The notes: generated by a model from the letters alone, not told the origin. Positions 44,402 through 55,444 are shown, counted from the first letter of the stretch. The stretch: DNA of 64,000 bases from Fulvia fulva (GCF_020509005.1 NC_063012.1:310001-374000); one strand, 5' to 3'. Made by a program: numbers and translations.

Positions 44402-45679
44402 TTACAGTCCATGCTCCAGATTGAGGCTTAGGAAGGGCTGCGCATCCATTTTATTCCCGTCAGGCATAGAGTCAAACCGCTCCTCGCCCTGGCCCGGCAC
44501 CAAAAACGTTACTTGCGACCATCCAGCCGTGTCGCTTATGCTGGATTGCTGACACAAACCCCACAAACGTAACTTCTGCAGTCGGGCCATGCCATGCGGT
44601 ATCTTGAAAAGTGCAGTGTAGATGTCACCTTTACCAAGCATCAACATCCCAGCAAGACCGAATATCTCCAGCGTCGGAGCACAAGCGTTCGGGATTCGCT
44701 CGAGCACACTGCTATTCATATTAAAATTGTAGAATGAGAGCTTGCGTAAGTAGCTCACGTTGGGACTGAGGAAGACTTGGTCGCATAATTTGCAACTTCC
44801 CGCGGCGATTTCGCTCACGTCTGGCACCCGTGCCAGCCCTAGCTCGAATTGCCGAAGTGTGTCTGCTGTCTCCACGACAGCAGTGACGATACGCCAGTGC
44901 TCTACTGTCCATACTGTCTGGAGGTCTGCCTCATTGCTCGGCCATACCTCGTAGGCGAAGCGACGCAAGCCGTGAGTGACGCGCTCAAGGGCTGCGCCTT
45001 GCTCGAATTGATCAGCTTTCAGTACGTAGCGATCTGTAAGTAGTAGGCCATCTACATTGCAACCTGCCCTGAGTGCTACGTCAAGGATCTCCTTGACGAG
45101 CTGTGGACGGCAGCGCGAAACCTGGTCCCAGACGGAGTCCTCGCCTTGTATGTCGATCACGACCGAGCAAGTCGAATGTTTTGCCACCTGCGCCATGACG
45201 GAAGCCATGATGTCCCAGCAACTTGTACGGACACCCTCGACGCCACAGGCATGCTGGCTGTACTGAGCCTCTCCGTGATGAAGGATCGCATTAGACTCTG
45301 CCTTGAGGAACGAGGTGTCTATAGGCGGTGCTAGGGATACTCCAAACCGGGTTTCGTAAGCACTAAGTGAGAAGGCGACAGTTCTCACCCGGGAAGCGAG
45401 ACGCGGTGTCGACATGATGTCATGGACTCGAAGTGGGCGGGCTGGATCTAGTATGAAGCACCCGAGTCGGGTAATGTGCTCTTTCGCCCATGTGTCGAGA
45501 GTTGCCGCTTCGAATGTCTTGCACACTAGGCGCAAGGCAGTCAGAGTCTCCGGTGTGCTGGAGCCTATGACGCGTTGTAGCATCTCAGTGGGTAGATCGA
45601 GGATGCAAGTGCGTTTCTTGTCCGGGTGGGTGAGGCTGAAGTCGCGCGAGGTGAATAATTTCAATGGAAAGGATCGCAT
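44402..45679 (-). CDS. F-box protein 2 (family D)
   Basis: 425 aa from ATG 45679, single exon. The F-box sits at about residues 25-60 (CILDLPTEMLQRVIGSST, LTALRLVCKTFEAAT), followed by AKEHITRLGCFILDPARPLR. The rest is a leucine-rich, repeat-like region with RCRPQLVKEILDVALRAG, ADQFEQGAALERVTHGL and LRKLSFYNFNMNSSVLERI, ending FLSLNLEHGL. Family knowledge: F-box proteins link SKP1/cullin ligases to substrates; in Dothideomycetes such proteins are numerous and mostly uncharacterised. Neighbour F-box genes on both sides on the same strand show tandem duplication. Confidence 0.82.
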   Translation of the reverse strand: MRSFPLKLFTSRDFSLTHPDKKRTCILDLPTEMLQRVIGSSTPETLTALRLVCKTFEAATLDTWAKEHITRLGCFILDPARPLRVHDIMSTPRLASRVRTVAFSLSAYETRFGVSLAPPIDTSFLKAESNAILHHGEAQYSQHACGVEGVRTSCWDIMASVMAQVAKHSTCSVVIDIQGEDSVWDQVSRCRPQLVKEILDVALRAGCNVDGLLLTDRYVLKADQFEQGAALERVTHGLRRFAYEVWPSNEADLQTVWTVEHWRIVTAVVETADTLRQFELGLARVPDVSEIAAGSCKLCDQVFLSPNVSYLRKLSFYNFNMNSSVLERIPNACAPTLEIFGLAGMLMLGKGDIYTALFKIPHGMARLQKLRLWGLCQQSSISDTAGWSQVTFLVPGQGEERFDSMPDGNKMDAQPFLSLNLEHGL

Positions 45680-45811
45680 GTGCACGGGCTTTTGTGGGCA
45701 TATCCGCTTAGTGTCAATGCATCCGATCGCTAGTGCTATTCTCAGTCATCCTCACATATTCACTCACATTCATGCGTGAGTGAAGACTGATCGAGAGTAT
45801 TTTCATCGCGG

Positions 45812-47146
45812 TTAGGCCGGGTAGTATTCAATCTCGTGCTTGACAGCCTGCCCAAGGAACGTGCGTGCATCGACAGACTTCATAACCCCCATCTCCTTCC
45901 ACAGCGTTGCCACCTGATCAGTAGGCTTCTTCCACCGAATCGCACTCCAGCCCTCACGTGCAAAGGCAGTAGCTTCGCCCGGGCGCCGGTAGACGCTGTG
46001 CACCAATAGGGTTCGCAATCTGGGCATATCATGCAGTAGCCGAAAGACATTACCTCGGACATCATCCTCCCCGAGAAGGCCGATGTACATCACTTCAATT
46101 GTGTGCAGAGTGTTGGTGCAGCTCATGAGCAATTTTTGAAAGGTGCGCGCCTTGAGGTTGACAGCGTCTAGTCGAAGTATCCGTAGCGACTTGAGGGTGG
46201 TGAAGCCTGCGAAACTTTGTGCAAAAAGGTCGGGCATTGCCTCTCCATAATCCACGTTTCTCGAGGTAGACTGGTTCATGATCTGGAGGTAGTGGAGCTT
46301 CTGTGCCTTCTCGAGGACCTGTGCCATGATGCGGAGATGGTTCTGGGTCCAGGTTGATAGTAGAGCATCTTCATCACCCGGTCTGAGCAGATACGAGAGA
46401 TACTCTATTCCACTAGTGACACTCTGGAGGGCAGATCCTTGTTCGAAATGAGCAGCCTGCAGGGGGAACGAGTCGCAAATGATCAGGTGAGTCATAGCAC
46501 AGCCTTCGCGAAGCGAGACGTCGATCATGTCCTTGACCAGCTGTGGTCGACATCTCGAGATCTTGCGGGAGTTGACGTCCTCGCACTGCGTGTCGACACC
46601 CAGGGAACAGTTCTCGAGCGCCGCGGCTATACGAATACACTCAAGGATGAGGGTCTCGGCTTTGGGGGGAAGGCCTTCGAACTCGCAAGCGTGGGCGTCG
46701 TATTGCTCCACCTCATAGTTGTCCTCGAAGATGCCTAGAGCATGCTCGTGAGTTTGACCGCCTTCAGGTGCCAGGGCCGCTCTGCGCCGAAAGTACAGAG
46801 GTGAGGTTGTGAAAGAGTCCCAAACCGATAGCGTGAACACGACTCCGCGCACAGGATGTTCTGGGCAGAAGACATGGTCAGTTGTGCTCGAGTATTGAGC
46901 AGGTGACGTCCTAGCACTTACTTTCACTCTCTTCAACCGCACCGGATCCAACATGAAGCACTCGAGTCGCGAGACGTATTCTTTCGCCCACATGTCACGC
47001 GTAGCCGCTTCAATCTCTCTGCAGGTGAGTCGTAGGGTGACGATTGTTTCGCCACCACACCTCCCAGCGATGTGCTGCAGGAGCTCAGTCGGCAGATCCA
47101 GGATGTAAGCGCGCGGTTTCTGCTCTGTCGCGGCGCTCAGGCCCAT
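45812..47146 (-). CDS. F-box protein 3 (family D)
   Basis: 444 aa from ATG 47146. The F-box is at the N-terminus (AYILDLPTELLQHIAGRC, VTLRLTCREIEAATRDMW, then AKEYVSRLECFMLDPVRL). Shared family blocks follow: SRCRPQLVKDMIDVSLREG, AAHFEQGSALQSVTSGIEYL and LKSLRILRLDAVNLKA, ending VKHEIEYYPA. A GTAAGT...CTGCCCAG stretch at about residue 80 looks intron-like, but splicing it (61 nt) would break the frame, so it is read through here. Substrate unknown. Confidence 0.82.
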   Translation of the reverse strand: MGLSAATEQKPRAYILDLPTELLQHIAGRCGGETIVTLRLTCREIEAATRDMWAKEYVSRLECFMLDPVRLKRVKVSARTSPAQYSSTTDHVFCPEHPVRGVVFTLSVWDSFTTSPLYFRRRAALAPEGGQTHEHALGIFEDNYEVEQYDAHACEFEGLPPKAETLILECIRIAAALENCSLGVDTQCEDVNSRKISRCRPQLVKDMIDVSLREGCAMTHLIICDSFPLQAAHFEQGSALQSVTSGIEYLSYLLRPGDEDALLSTWTQNHLRIMAQVLEKAQKLHYLQIMNQSTSRNVDYGEAMPDLFAQSFAGFTTLKSLRILRLDAVNLKARTFQKLLMSCTNTLHTIEVMYIGLLGEDDVRGNVFRLLHDMPRLRTLLVHSVYRRPGEATAFAREGWSAIRWKKPTDQVATLWKEMGVMKSVDARTFLGQAVKHEIEYYPA

Positions 47147-47623
47147 GGTGGCGGGCAAATGTTTCGCTAGGATGTGAACGGGTGTGATGATGTGCAGCGT
47201 AATTTTGCTTGTTCGCCGTGGTGTGAGCGCCTGAGCAATTGCGAAAGGTGGCTTATGTCAAGTTTTTGTTGTCGGGTCGCGAACGTCGAGGTTGTGGTGT
47301 TTGGTGGATGAAGGCAAGTGCGCCTCACGAGCGAGATATATCGGGACATGGAACCAGGTCCGTGCGGAATTTCTCCCCCAGCCGCTCGTTCACTTGCTCC
47401 ATGCTCACGGGCACCGTGGACACTCACCCCACTGCCCTCTCGACATGCCAATCGGCCAGGACCAGAACTCCCCTCTCCACTCGGATCGCCAGCCAACACC
47501 TGAGACCGCCGCTGTGTGCTTGCATCTACTACCAGCTCTTGTACAGATTCCAAGCTCAATAGCTCTCTCGAGCGAAGTGAGCGTCTCTCATGCAAGTTGA
47601 CGTGTGAACGAAGACAACTCCAT
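47147..47623. other. Intergenic
   Basis: About 480 bp upstream of F-box copy 3; likely its promoter. Nothing else recognised. Confidence 0.5.
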
Positions 47624-48197
47624 TCATTCTCCAGCGTTTTCCAGTAGGATTTTGACCTTGTAGTTGAAATCAGCGTTGGCGGCTCTGTTTGTGACGCTCG
47701 GAGAGCTGCATTTGAGAAGCCAGTTGCGGAGTCTCTCGGCGCGGGCGAGGGTACAGGATGATAGCGTGCCGCCCTGTCCCAGTATTATGAGGATGGTGAT
47801 GGATCTTGTTGTAGGAGTCGCTTGAGATTCCGAGGGCTTGGCTCGTTGCAGGGACTGCAACTGTCACTCATCGAGCTTGTTCAGGAATGACACGATGAGA
47901 CTGAAGTCAGAGCCCCTGATCCCGACTTCCAGGTTGACGATGTTGATGAGGACGTCTCAGTACTCGGTGCGAACTGCTTTCGAGACACTGAGTAAAGGGG
48001 TGCCACCTATGATGGGTCCATAATGCTTTGGGTCCACCACTGCGGCATGCTCAGCTGCCAGGAGCCATATATATGGCCCCTCAGCTCTGGTGGAAGTTCT
48101 AGAAACGGAGAGACGTATTGCCAGTCTCAGGAATACGATCATGTAGCGCGACTGTGGGCTGCACATATTCGCCATTGATATCTTCGCTCGCAGTCAT
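47624..48197 (-). pseudogene. F-box/2EXR-like gene, dead
   Basis: ATG 48197 opens MTASEDINGEYVQPTVAL. A frameshift near 48080 moves into the frame beginning with a 2EXR/F-box-type motif (FLELPPELRGHIYG, partly split between frames). The body reads AAVVDPKHYGPIIGGTPLLS and SVSKAVRTEY, then TGA (47957-47959), DVLINIVNLEVGIRGSDFSL, then TGA (47864-47866) and QLQSLQRAKPSES to the end ILLENAGE at 47624. Both TGAs fit Trp codons changed by G to A (C to T on the other strand). The original protein would be about 190 residues. Confidence 0.6.
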
Positions 48198-48881
48198 GTT
48201 CCGTGCTCGTTGTGCCGGATGCACTGACAATGCCAGCTCGTCCTGTATCTCAAGAAGCCCAACGCCGTGGCCATGCTTCTCAGACTATTCCCGTGACACG
48301 GCCAATGGTCCCTGCACAGGTTCATAGCTCTTTCTCATGCCCTGCTCAGGGGTCATCTTCTATACTCCAGCGTCGCCGTCTTGGACACAGGCTCTCGAAA
48401 CTCGACATATTTCGTCAAGTCGCTACCAAGCAAACCCACCTATCACTCCACGAAGCAATCCCTGCAGCTCGCGTTTTCCGCTCTGTAGTCGTACAAACAC
48501 CTCGCTTCACACCCAAGCACGAAAGGCAGACGCCCCCAGCAGGGGACATGATGCATGTCGGTTGCGGCTCTGACGCTCCAGACGCGTGAAGCGAGAGGTT
48601 GGTCTCAGCGTTCACGTCGTCCACAGGCATCATGGTGCACTTGGGACCCATCAGTGCGGTAGCAGAAACGTGAGCGAAGATGGCATCGTGTCCGTTGCAT
48701 CGGGGTTCTTCTGCCTGCTGCGGACATCTGCTAGCCCAACACCTTCCGCGACGAATCAGCGCCGACTTCCAGCATTTGGTTTTGCGCGCCGCTGACGTTG
48801 CGCTTGTCATCGAGATTGCGCTGCACTTCATCTTCATACCGTCGGTGTTGTCGTGCAGAGACGGAGTGAGGCGAGGATAAG
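48198..48881. other. Intergenic upstream of COX19
   Basis: About 680 bp with no recognised gene. Should contain the COX19 promoter. Confidence 0.5.
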
Positions 48882-49279
48882 ATGTCGACGTTTGGATCGC
48901 CTGGTGGGAGGAACGCTTTCTCGAAGCCCATACCGCCGGAACGAGGCAGTTTCCCGCTGGATCATGAGGCTGAATGCCAGCCGATCATGAAGGACTATCT
49001 CCAGTGCTTGAGGAGCCATCGCGGTGTGAACGAGGATGCGTGCAGGCAGTTGAGCAAGAACTACTTACAGTGTCGTATGGAGAGGTATGCTATGATACTG
49101 CACTTACCACTTTGTCCACCACGTACTAACATGATCGCGCCAGGAACCTCATGGCCCCCGACTCGATGAAGAACCTCGGCTTCCAGGAAGCACCAGACGC
49201 AGCAAAAACCACAGAGGCAAAAACCAACAGCTGGAAAGAAGGTCCCGATGCGACCAAGAATGGGAAAGAGACGAAGTGA
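48882..49279 (+). CDS. COX19: Cytochrome c oxidase assembly protein COX19
   Basis: Two exons, 48882-49084 and 49144-49279, with a 59-nt intron (GTATGC...GCCAG) splitting an Arg codon, give 112 aa. The twin CX9C motif is exact: C32-C42 and C54-C64 (CQPIMKDYLQC and CRQLSKNYLQC), followed by RMERNLMAPDSMKNLGF, the COX19 signature. The C-terminus is a polar Lys/Glu tail. Family knowledge: COX19 is a small soluble protein of the mitochondrial intermembrane space, imported by the MIA40 system, that supports copper delivery to cytochrome c oxidase. Confidence 0.95.
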
Positions 49280-51264
49280 AAGCCGAGAAACCCACAATAC
49301 ATCCATCCCCAAGCCAGCACGGCCAACAACACCTCCACACATCAACAACCCCCAACGCGAGACATGAACCAACACCAACACAACGCACCCCAGCCTTACA
49401 GCTCCAGCTAGCCCCAGCCACGGCACCAGAGCGCAACCCCATACCCGCCCGATCGTGCCAGGAATGGAGTCCCACCAACCAGGCACGAGGTGCCCAGCGC
49501 TCCATTGACGTATTCCAAATCGATGCGCCAACCCATCTCGTCGGCGCAAGTGCACTGCCCGAAAGCAGAAACTCTCAACGAGAGCCCCAAGTCACCGCCA
49601 GCGTCCTCGTATCGACAACGCCATCAACCCGGCGCCTGGGTTCTGGCGTAAGGAATGGGAGCATGACAGACAAGCAGCAAAGCCCAGCGACAGCTGTCTC
49701 GTGCCACAGTATCATGGCACTCGCTGGAAAGGTGGAAAGGGCGGTGTAGGAACGTGGAACGACACCTAAACCCCGCTACAATGAGGCAAGAGAGACATGA
49801 GCGGCACAGTAGCATTGAAGATGAAGCTATCATGTACCCTCTCCACCTTACCCTACCTCACCGCCCTCACCGCCCTCACACCTCACACCTCACACCTCAT
49901 CATCATCGTCGTCAACATGGCATCGGCATAACCACCCCTAAGCCGACGCAAGGGGAGCCCACACCGAAACCTCCACACTCCCAAGCGACAGGTCTGACAA
50001 CCGCCACAACCACCCCACCCGGCACTCTGGTTGAAATTCTCCTAGAACACTGCAGGAACCACTTTTAGGGTTACAACTTACACATCAGTCTCTCGGTCAA
50101 CTTCGCTCTGCTTCCGACGACATCATCGGTGCCGAACATGTCTACGAATGTGATGTAGCTTTGATGCTGAAGTTGGGCTTGGGCTTGGGCGTTTGAGACA
50201 ACAATTCCTGGAATGTCGGTTTTTCTTTTGTGGAGATGCTCGAGGTTTCAGGTGGCATGTTCTATTCGAACCAGAGGCAAGTCATGTCTTGAATGGAGAG
50301 TGACAAGGAAGGGGCGACAGTATCATGACCTAAGATCAAATTTCAAAAACGTCAATTATCTCATAAAAAAGAGTCCTCAATCTGACCAAGTCACAGCTAT
50401 CTCCGAGAAACCATATGCCATCCATGTGCCAAGGCTAATCATCTAAAAAGCATACCTCGCATCCAGCACGCAGTATCGCCCTCGCCCTCGCCATCGCAAT
50501 TGTAGTGGTAGTGGTGGTTGTGGTGGTGTTCGTAGTAGTTCTTCCGTCCATGGTTACATCGGTAAATCCATTCATCCAGCTCATGCATGTCCTCCCGTCA
50601 GTCAATCAATGATGTCTTGAAGTCTTGCAAAGCCAAAAGTTTGGTACCACCATGCACAAATCTCTCATCCACATCGTCGCAGAAAAGATCGCATCGCATC
50701 GCACCCAGTAAAAGCATGTAAATCAGAGAGCAGCCGAAGCCAAAAGCAGGAGGATTGTCGTGTCGCTCCGTGAAAGATCCCCATCACACCAGTACATTCC
50801 CGTCCATTCCATTCCCAATGCATCATCCCTCACTCCAGTGTAGATGCAACGAGAGTCCTGATGATGCCGAAAGCAGTAAGCCAAAAAGCAGGAACATATG
50901 GTGGTATCATTGGTGTCGCATCGCAGTAAATCAGTCAAAAGCATGCCATGTCCCAACCCAACGCCGAGTGTACTGGTGTGTCGTAAATGTCAAAGCTCCC
51001 AAGATGATGTGATGGTCTAGACAGGAGGTGAGTCGTGTCTTTGTTCGTCAAAGATGGTGTAATGTGTGGCCGTGTCAGTCTGATACCCACTACGTCGCAA
51101 GCTGAATCAGACAATGCCCGGTACTCGGTAAGGTGTGCCACAAGGGATGGTGACTGACACGTCTATTCCGGGATAGTGTCTGGAATCGTGCTTGTGCTCG
51201 AGGTGGGTCTGTGGAACCCAACTAGGTCTGGAGAGGAGAAGTAAGACGGTCTGTTAATGCGGCC
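49280..51264. other. Long intergenic region
   Basis: 2.0 kb between COX19 and the 3' end of the bHLH gene. It includes a CTCACCGCC / CTCACACCT simple repeat near 49855-49905. No gene was recognised; a long 3' UTR of the bHLH gene may lie here. Confidence 0.5.
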
Positions 51265-52989
51265 CTACTGCATTTCCATGCCGTGGTACTCGTCCTCTTC
51301 CTTGAAATCGTTGAAGTTGAACTGCTGGTGGGACATGCCGCTGGACATGCCACTGCCACCAGGCTGGAATCTTGGGCTAACTGGCGGAATCGATTGGCCA
51401 TTGGGCGCATGTGCATCACCGACAGGCTCGCCAGCGATGTTGGTGTATCCTGGTACACGTAGTCCAGAGCCAGGAGCGCGAGAGTAACCCGAGAAACCAC
51501 CCACTGGCTGATGCTTGGTGAGCACCTCGATGATCTCAGATCGCATGCGCTTCTCCTCCTCGGTGTGCTCGCCGAAGGGCCACGCGCCACCGAGCTGTGA
51601 CACAAGTTGCTTGAGCTGCTCTTCCTCACGAAGCTTCTGATGCACGAACCACATCATGTCGCGAGTCCAAGCCACAGATCCGTTCAGAATGTCGCCCTTG
51701 TTTGGACCCTTGTCCTTCTCCTCCATGGGGAGTCCCTGCGTGATTGTGCCGGCTCCGGAGGTGGAGCGACGGTGTCCATTGGCGCCAAGCAAGGAAGGAT
51801 TAGGCGGCGACATGCTTGCGTTTGCGATTGACGGTGAGAGTGGCGCGTTGGTCTGTAGATGCTTGCGCACCTTCTCATCCTCAAGTCTGTGTTGCGGAAC
51901 GAGCGTACCGAGATCGTGGATGCGCTCATTGATGTTGTCGCGCCGACGTCGCTCGACCATGTTGTGAGACTCACGGCGCCGACGTCGCTTCGCTTCTTGT
52001 GTGTTGAATGGCGGGCCGCCGCTTACACCTGGCTCCATCTTGGTAGGAAGCGACGACGCTACTTTGTGGTGGTGTGTGTTGGTCTTCAAGACCTCTGATA
52101 TCTGAGGGTGATGAACTGCTTGACCGTTTGGCGAGGGGAACGGCGATGAAGCGTCCCAGCTGTGTGCACTTGGTGTGGTAGTCTCCCAGCCAATATTGCT
52201 GTGCTGTCGGTGTTGAATTGGTTGCATGCCTGGGTGGTAGTCGTCGCCGATGGTGAGGTGGTTCATGCCGGGCGTGTTTGGTGTTGCAGGTGATCTTGAG
52301 TCTGACACCTTCCTGTCCATGTGCTGCAGGTGCGGTGGCATGGCATGTGACGGGACACTGTGACCGCCGAACTGCTGCGGTTGTTGACCCGCTACCGGCC
52401 TGAACTGGCTGTAGTTGAACTCGCTCGTGAACGGCGACTGTATTGGACCGCCATCGGGTGTGTGTGAGAACACGCTTCCGCTCTGTGCGCCCATTTGCTG
52501 GTGCATGTAGTTCTGCATGCCGTTGTTGAAGTCGAAGGTGTTGCCTTGCTGGTCTATCTGCAGATCGGCAAGCTCGTCGTCGGCGATAGAAGCATTACCG
52601 AGATTGAAGCTTGACGACATATAGCCGTTGCCATTGGTGAGGTTTGCGGGGTTCACGTTCATGTTGCCGGAGTTGCTCATGTGGTTCTGTCCTTGGTATT
52701 GCATGTATTGGTTGGAGTCAAAGCTGAAGTCGTTGGGCTCTGGTTTGATAAATGGCGACGTGGCTGAGGCCATGTCGCTGTTGTCCTCAAAGTCGTCTAA
52801 GCCGAACTCGAGAGGAGAATCTCGCTTATTTGAGGCTGCTTCCTTGCCCTGGCTTTCAAAGGGAGGAAATGTGGTCAAGTTGTCTCTGGCTGCGGACGCA
52901 CATGTCAGCAACAGAACGTCTGCAGATGGCAGCTCCCGGAACGTGACGGGTGTAGGGACGCGAGCGGTATATGCGAAGATGTCTGCCAT
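51265..52989 (-). CDS. bHLH transcription factor
   Basis: 574 aa, single exon, ATG 52989. The first 330 residues are low in complexity (Gln, Asn, Met, Ser), with acidic pieces likely to be activating. The basic region and helix 1 are clear (KRRRRRESHNMVERRRRDNI, NERIHDLGTLVPQHR). The loop is long and Ser/Pro/Gly-rich. Helix 2 is NKGDILNGSVAWTRDMMWFV, followed by a helical extension (HQKLREEEQLKQLVSQLGG). ESHNMVERRRR contains the His/Glu/Arg residues typical of E-box binders. An expanded loop of this kind is known in a group of ascomycete bHLH regulators; the pathway is not predictable. The first 50 residues are less certain (an intron is possible). Confidence 0.9.
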   Translation of the reverse strand: MADIFAYTARVPTPVTFRELPSADVLLLTCASAARDNLTTFPPFESQGKEAASNKRDSPLEFGLDDFEDNSDMASATSPFIKPEPNDFSFDSNQYMQYQGQNHMSNSGNMNVNPANLTNGNGYMSSSFNLGNASIADDELADLQIDQQGNTFDFNNGMQNYMHQQMGAQSGSVFSHTPDGGPIQSPFTSEFNYSQFRPVAGQQPQQFGGHSVPSHAMPPHLQHMDRKVSDSRSPATPNTPGMNHLTIGDDYHPGMQPIQHRQHSNIGWETTTPSAHSWDASSPFPSPNGQAVHHPQISEVLKTNTHHHKVASSLPTKMEPGVSGGPPFNTQEAKRRRRRESHNMVERRRRDNINERIHDLGTLVPQHRLEDEKVRKHLQTNAPLSPSIANASMSPPNPSLLGANGHRRSTSGAGTITQGLPMEEKDKGPNKGDILNGSVAWTRDMMWFVHQKLREEEQLKQLVSQLGGAWPFGEHTEEEKRMRSEIIEVLTKHQPVGGFSGYSRAPGSGLRVPGYTNIAGEPVGDAHAPNGQSIPPVSPRFQPGGSGMSSGMSHQQFNFNDFKEEDEYHGMEMQ

Positions 52990-54197
52990 GGCTATGCATG
53001 TTTGCCCAAGATTCGTTGAGCCGGAGCGTGCAGGCGGCAGCCGTCGAGAAAGGGAGGGTGCAGGAGGAATAAGTAGGAGGGAGTCGGATACTCACAGGAT
53101 ACAGGCATTCCTTGATTTCGTAGCTCAAGCAATCATGTCACTGCTATCAACAGCTGTGGTGCTTCTCCTCTTCTGTATTACACGCAACGTGAGGGTGTCG
53201 TGGCGGTCGTATGTGTCTGTGGTACTCTACGGGCTTATTGCAAGGCCGCGCTTTTGCTGACAGGACAAGCTGCGTTTGCCTGGCACAGTGATAGGACCAA
53301 ACAAGCGAGGCTGGTCCAATCGTGTTCGTTCGTCGGCGTGTACAGCAGTACAGCTAGCTCGTGGCAGGCTATGACGTGCCGATGTCGCGGAGGAGTGGTG
53401 GTTCGGAGTGTGAGTGGAAGAAGTCTGGAGGGAATGGGAGTCAGCCTCTTCTTCCAATGCGAGCCAATATCAAATAGTCGGCTAGCTGCATGTGCATGAA
53501 ATTTCCAGCCGTGCGTGCTTCCCGAAACAGGTATGCGCAGATAGGCATTCATGCGACGCCAAGCACGGAGACTTGTGAGTCAATGAGACATTGGCCACGC
53601 TGCAATGCTTCGATGGAAGGTGTTGACGTCGGACGTGCTTCCCTGAACGGATGCGCCGATGCCGGTAGAGGAAGTAGTACGCTTGGGAAGGCAGCAAGAG
53701 AAGGGCAAGACTCACCGGAATGGTCGTTTGAGGACGAGGTCTGTGGCTAGCTGCAGTGTTGAGGGAGATGATGGTGTCGAGTGGTCTATCTTTCACGTGC
53801 TGGCGGGAGGGTGCTTGTATAGCTGCTGTCGATCGGCAGGCGGTCAGAGATGGCCAGCTGCTTCGCTTGTAGGTTTGGAGGAGCTGGGTTGGTGCTGCTT
53901 GGGTGTCGCGACTGGCGACTGGCGACTGGTGGGTGAGTGGCTCTGTTGCGACTGGCGTCTGGCGTCTGGCGTCCCTGCGGCGCTTGACGACGGCTCTGGC
54001 GCACAAAGGAGAGCAGGCTTGATATGGCAGCGATTGTGGGGCTGTCTCCAGAGGATGTGCGACGTGGAGTAGCAGTAGTAGCAGTCTGTTACTCAGATGG
54101 CTAGTTCTAATGGCGGGGAGATCTGAGTCTCGGAGGTGGGTGCCGACGAGTGCTGTCTGTGCGTGTGCGACCGCGCTGTCAATCGCTTGCAGACAGC

Positions 54198-54201
<4 letters not shown>

Positions 54202-54279
<78 letters not shown>
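54202..54279 (+). repeat. (TG)n microsatellite, about 39 units
   Basis: Nearly pure TG/GT run of about 78 bp in the region upstream of the bHLH gene. Reads as poly-Cys/Val or His/Thr on paper; not coding. Confidence 0.97.
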
Positions 54280-55151
54280 GCAATTGTTGTGTGGTCTGCA
54301 CAGGAGGTTTCAGACGGCCGGACAAACAAGTGTCAAAGAAGGGAGGCAGCACGGTGGCTATTCGGAGGCCGGTGAGACTGTGGTTCAGCGGAGGCTCTTG
54401 GGATCCAGAAGGCGAGATATGCAGGGCGGTGAAAGCGTGCGCCGAAGTGGGATGCTTTCGGAGTGGAACTTTGGGGTAGCTCCGGTGCTTGGTGGTGCCA
54501 GTCAGATACACCCGTGGACCCTATGCTGGTGCTGGGCAATTCGTCGTGCGTGAGAGGCTGTGTCGATGTAGCAGAGTCGACGGTACGGTAGCGATGACGG
54601 TGGATTGTGTCGAGCCGGCAGATGGTCACAATGGGCTTCCTGGCTATATCGGACGATTGCGATTGCTTGGCTGCGCTTGCTCAGCGTATGATTGACGGAG
54701 CGCGGCTGCGGCGGACCTGGATTACCACGACGGGTGATATTGGGTTCAGATGGATCGAGGGTTTGCAGCTATGCAGTGAGAACACGGTGAGCGCGGCGGC
54801 TGATGATTGGGATTTGGGAATCGGGACCTTTGTGATGACGCAAGAAAGTCCGAAGTTCGAGTCGTCTTTGAACGGAGCGAGAATGCGTGCTATGCAACAT
54901 CGAAATCGAACGCGAGGCGAGGCGAGCAGCAGAGCCGCTTCCTTTGTACTCGTGTCTACGGATACTCGCGCCAAGGCAACATGACCATGACCCGCCCCCG
55001 ATGGGATCATGGGAGGCGAGTGCTCCTTGGTCTCATATCGGCCGCGCACCATCATGACAGGGTGACTCATGTAGTCTACCCTCCCTCACGCTCGCTATCT
55101 CTTTGAGCCAGGCCGCTGGAATCTGTGGCCGTGATGGAGCAACCCTCACTG

Positions 55152-55444
55152 CTACAGTCCTGGGCATAGTTTTTACAACCCCTGTATTTACGCTAACCCC
55201 TTCCGGCTATCCATGTCCATCTCAGAGGGTGTTGCTACCTTCAATCTCACTATTAAGAATGGGCCAAGCTCACACCTGAGGACATACAACGTATATGCAA
55301 GAGTATGCGAGAACGCTGCGAGGCAGTAATAGCCAACAATGGAGGACACACCAGGTGGTGAGCTACGCCAAGCAGTGGATACATCCTTGCTAATGAGGAA
55401 AGGTGAAAGAACAGGGGTTGTAAAAACTATGCGCAGGACTGTAG
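55152..55444. mobile_element. MITE of 293 bp with 34-bp TIRs
   Basis: Left arm 55152-55185 begins CTACAGTCCTGGGCATAGTT and continues TTTACAACCCCTGT. The right arm 55411-55444 is its reverse complement with one mismatch. Reading the outer TA as a duplicated TA target gives arms starting CAGTCCTG, the form of Tc1/mariner-derived MITEs. No coding capacity. Confidence 0.82.

Noticed and set aside
46870..46930. Intron in F-box gene 3 (GTAAGT...CTGCCCAG)
   Set aside because: Removing the 61 nt shifts the frame and destroys the rest of the protein; unspliced, the family sequence continues.
50240..50320. tRNA gene suggested by GGTTCGAAT on the minus strand
   Set aside because: No A box or cloverleaf could be drawn around it.
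54093..54553. Proteins with Cys/Val or Thr/His repeats
   Set aside because: Artefacts of translating the TG microsatellite.
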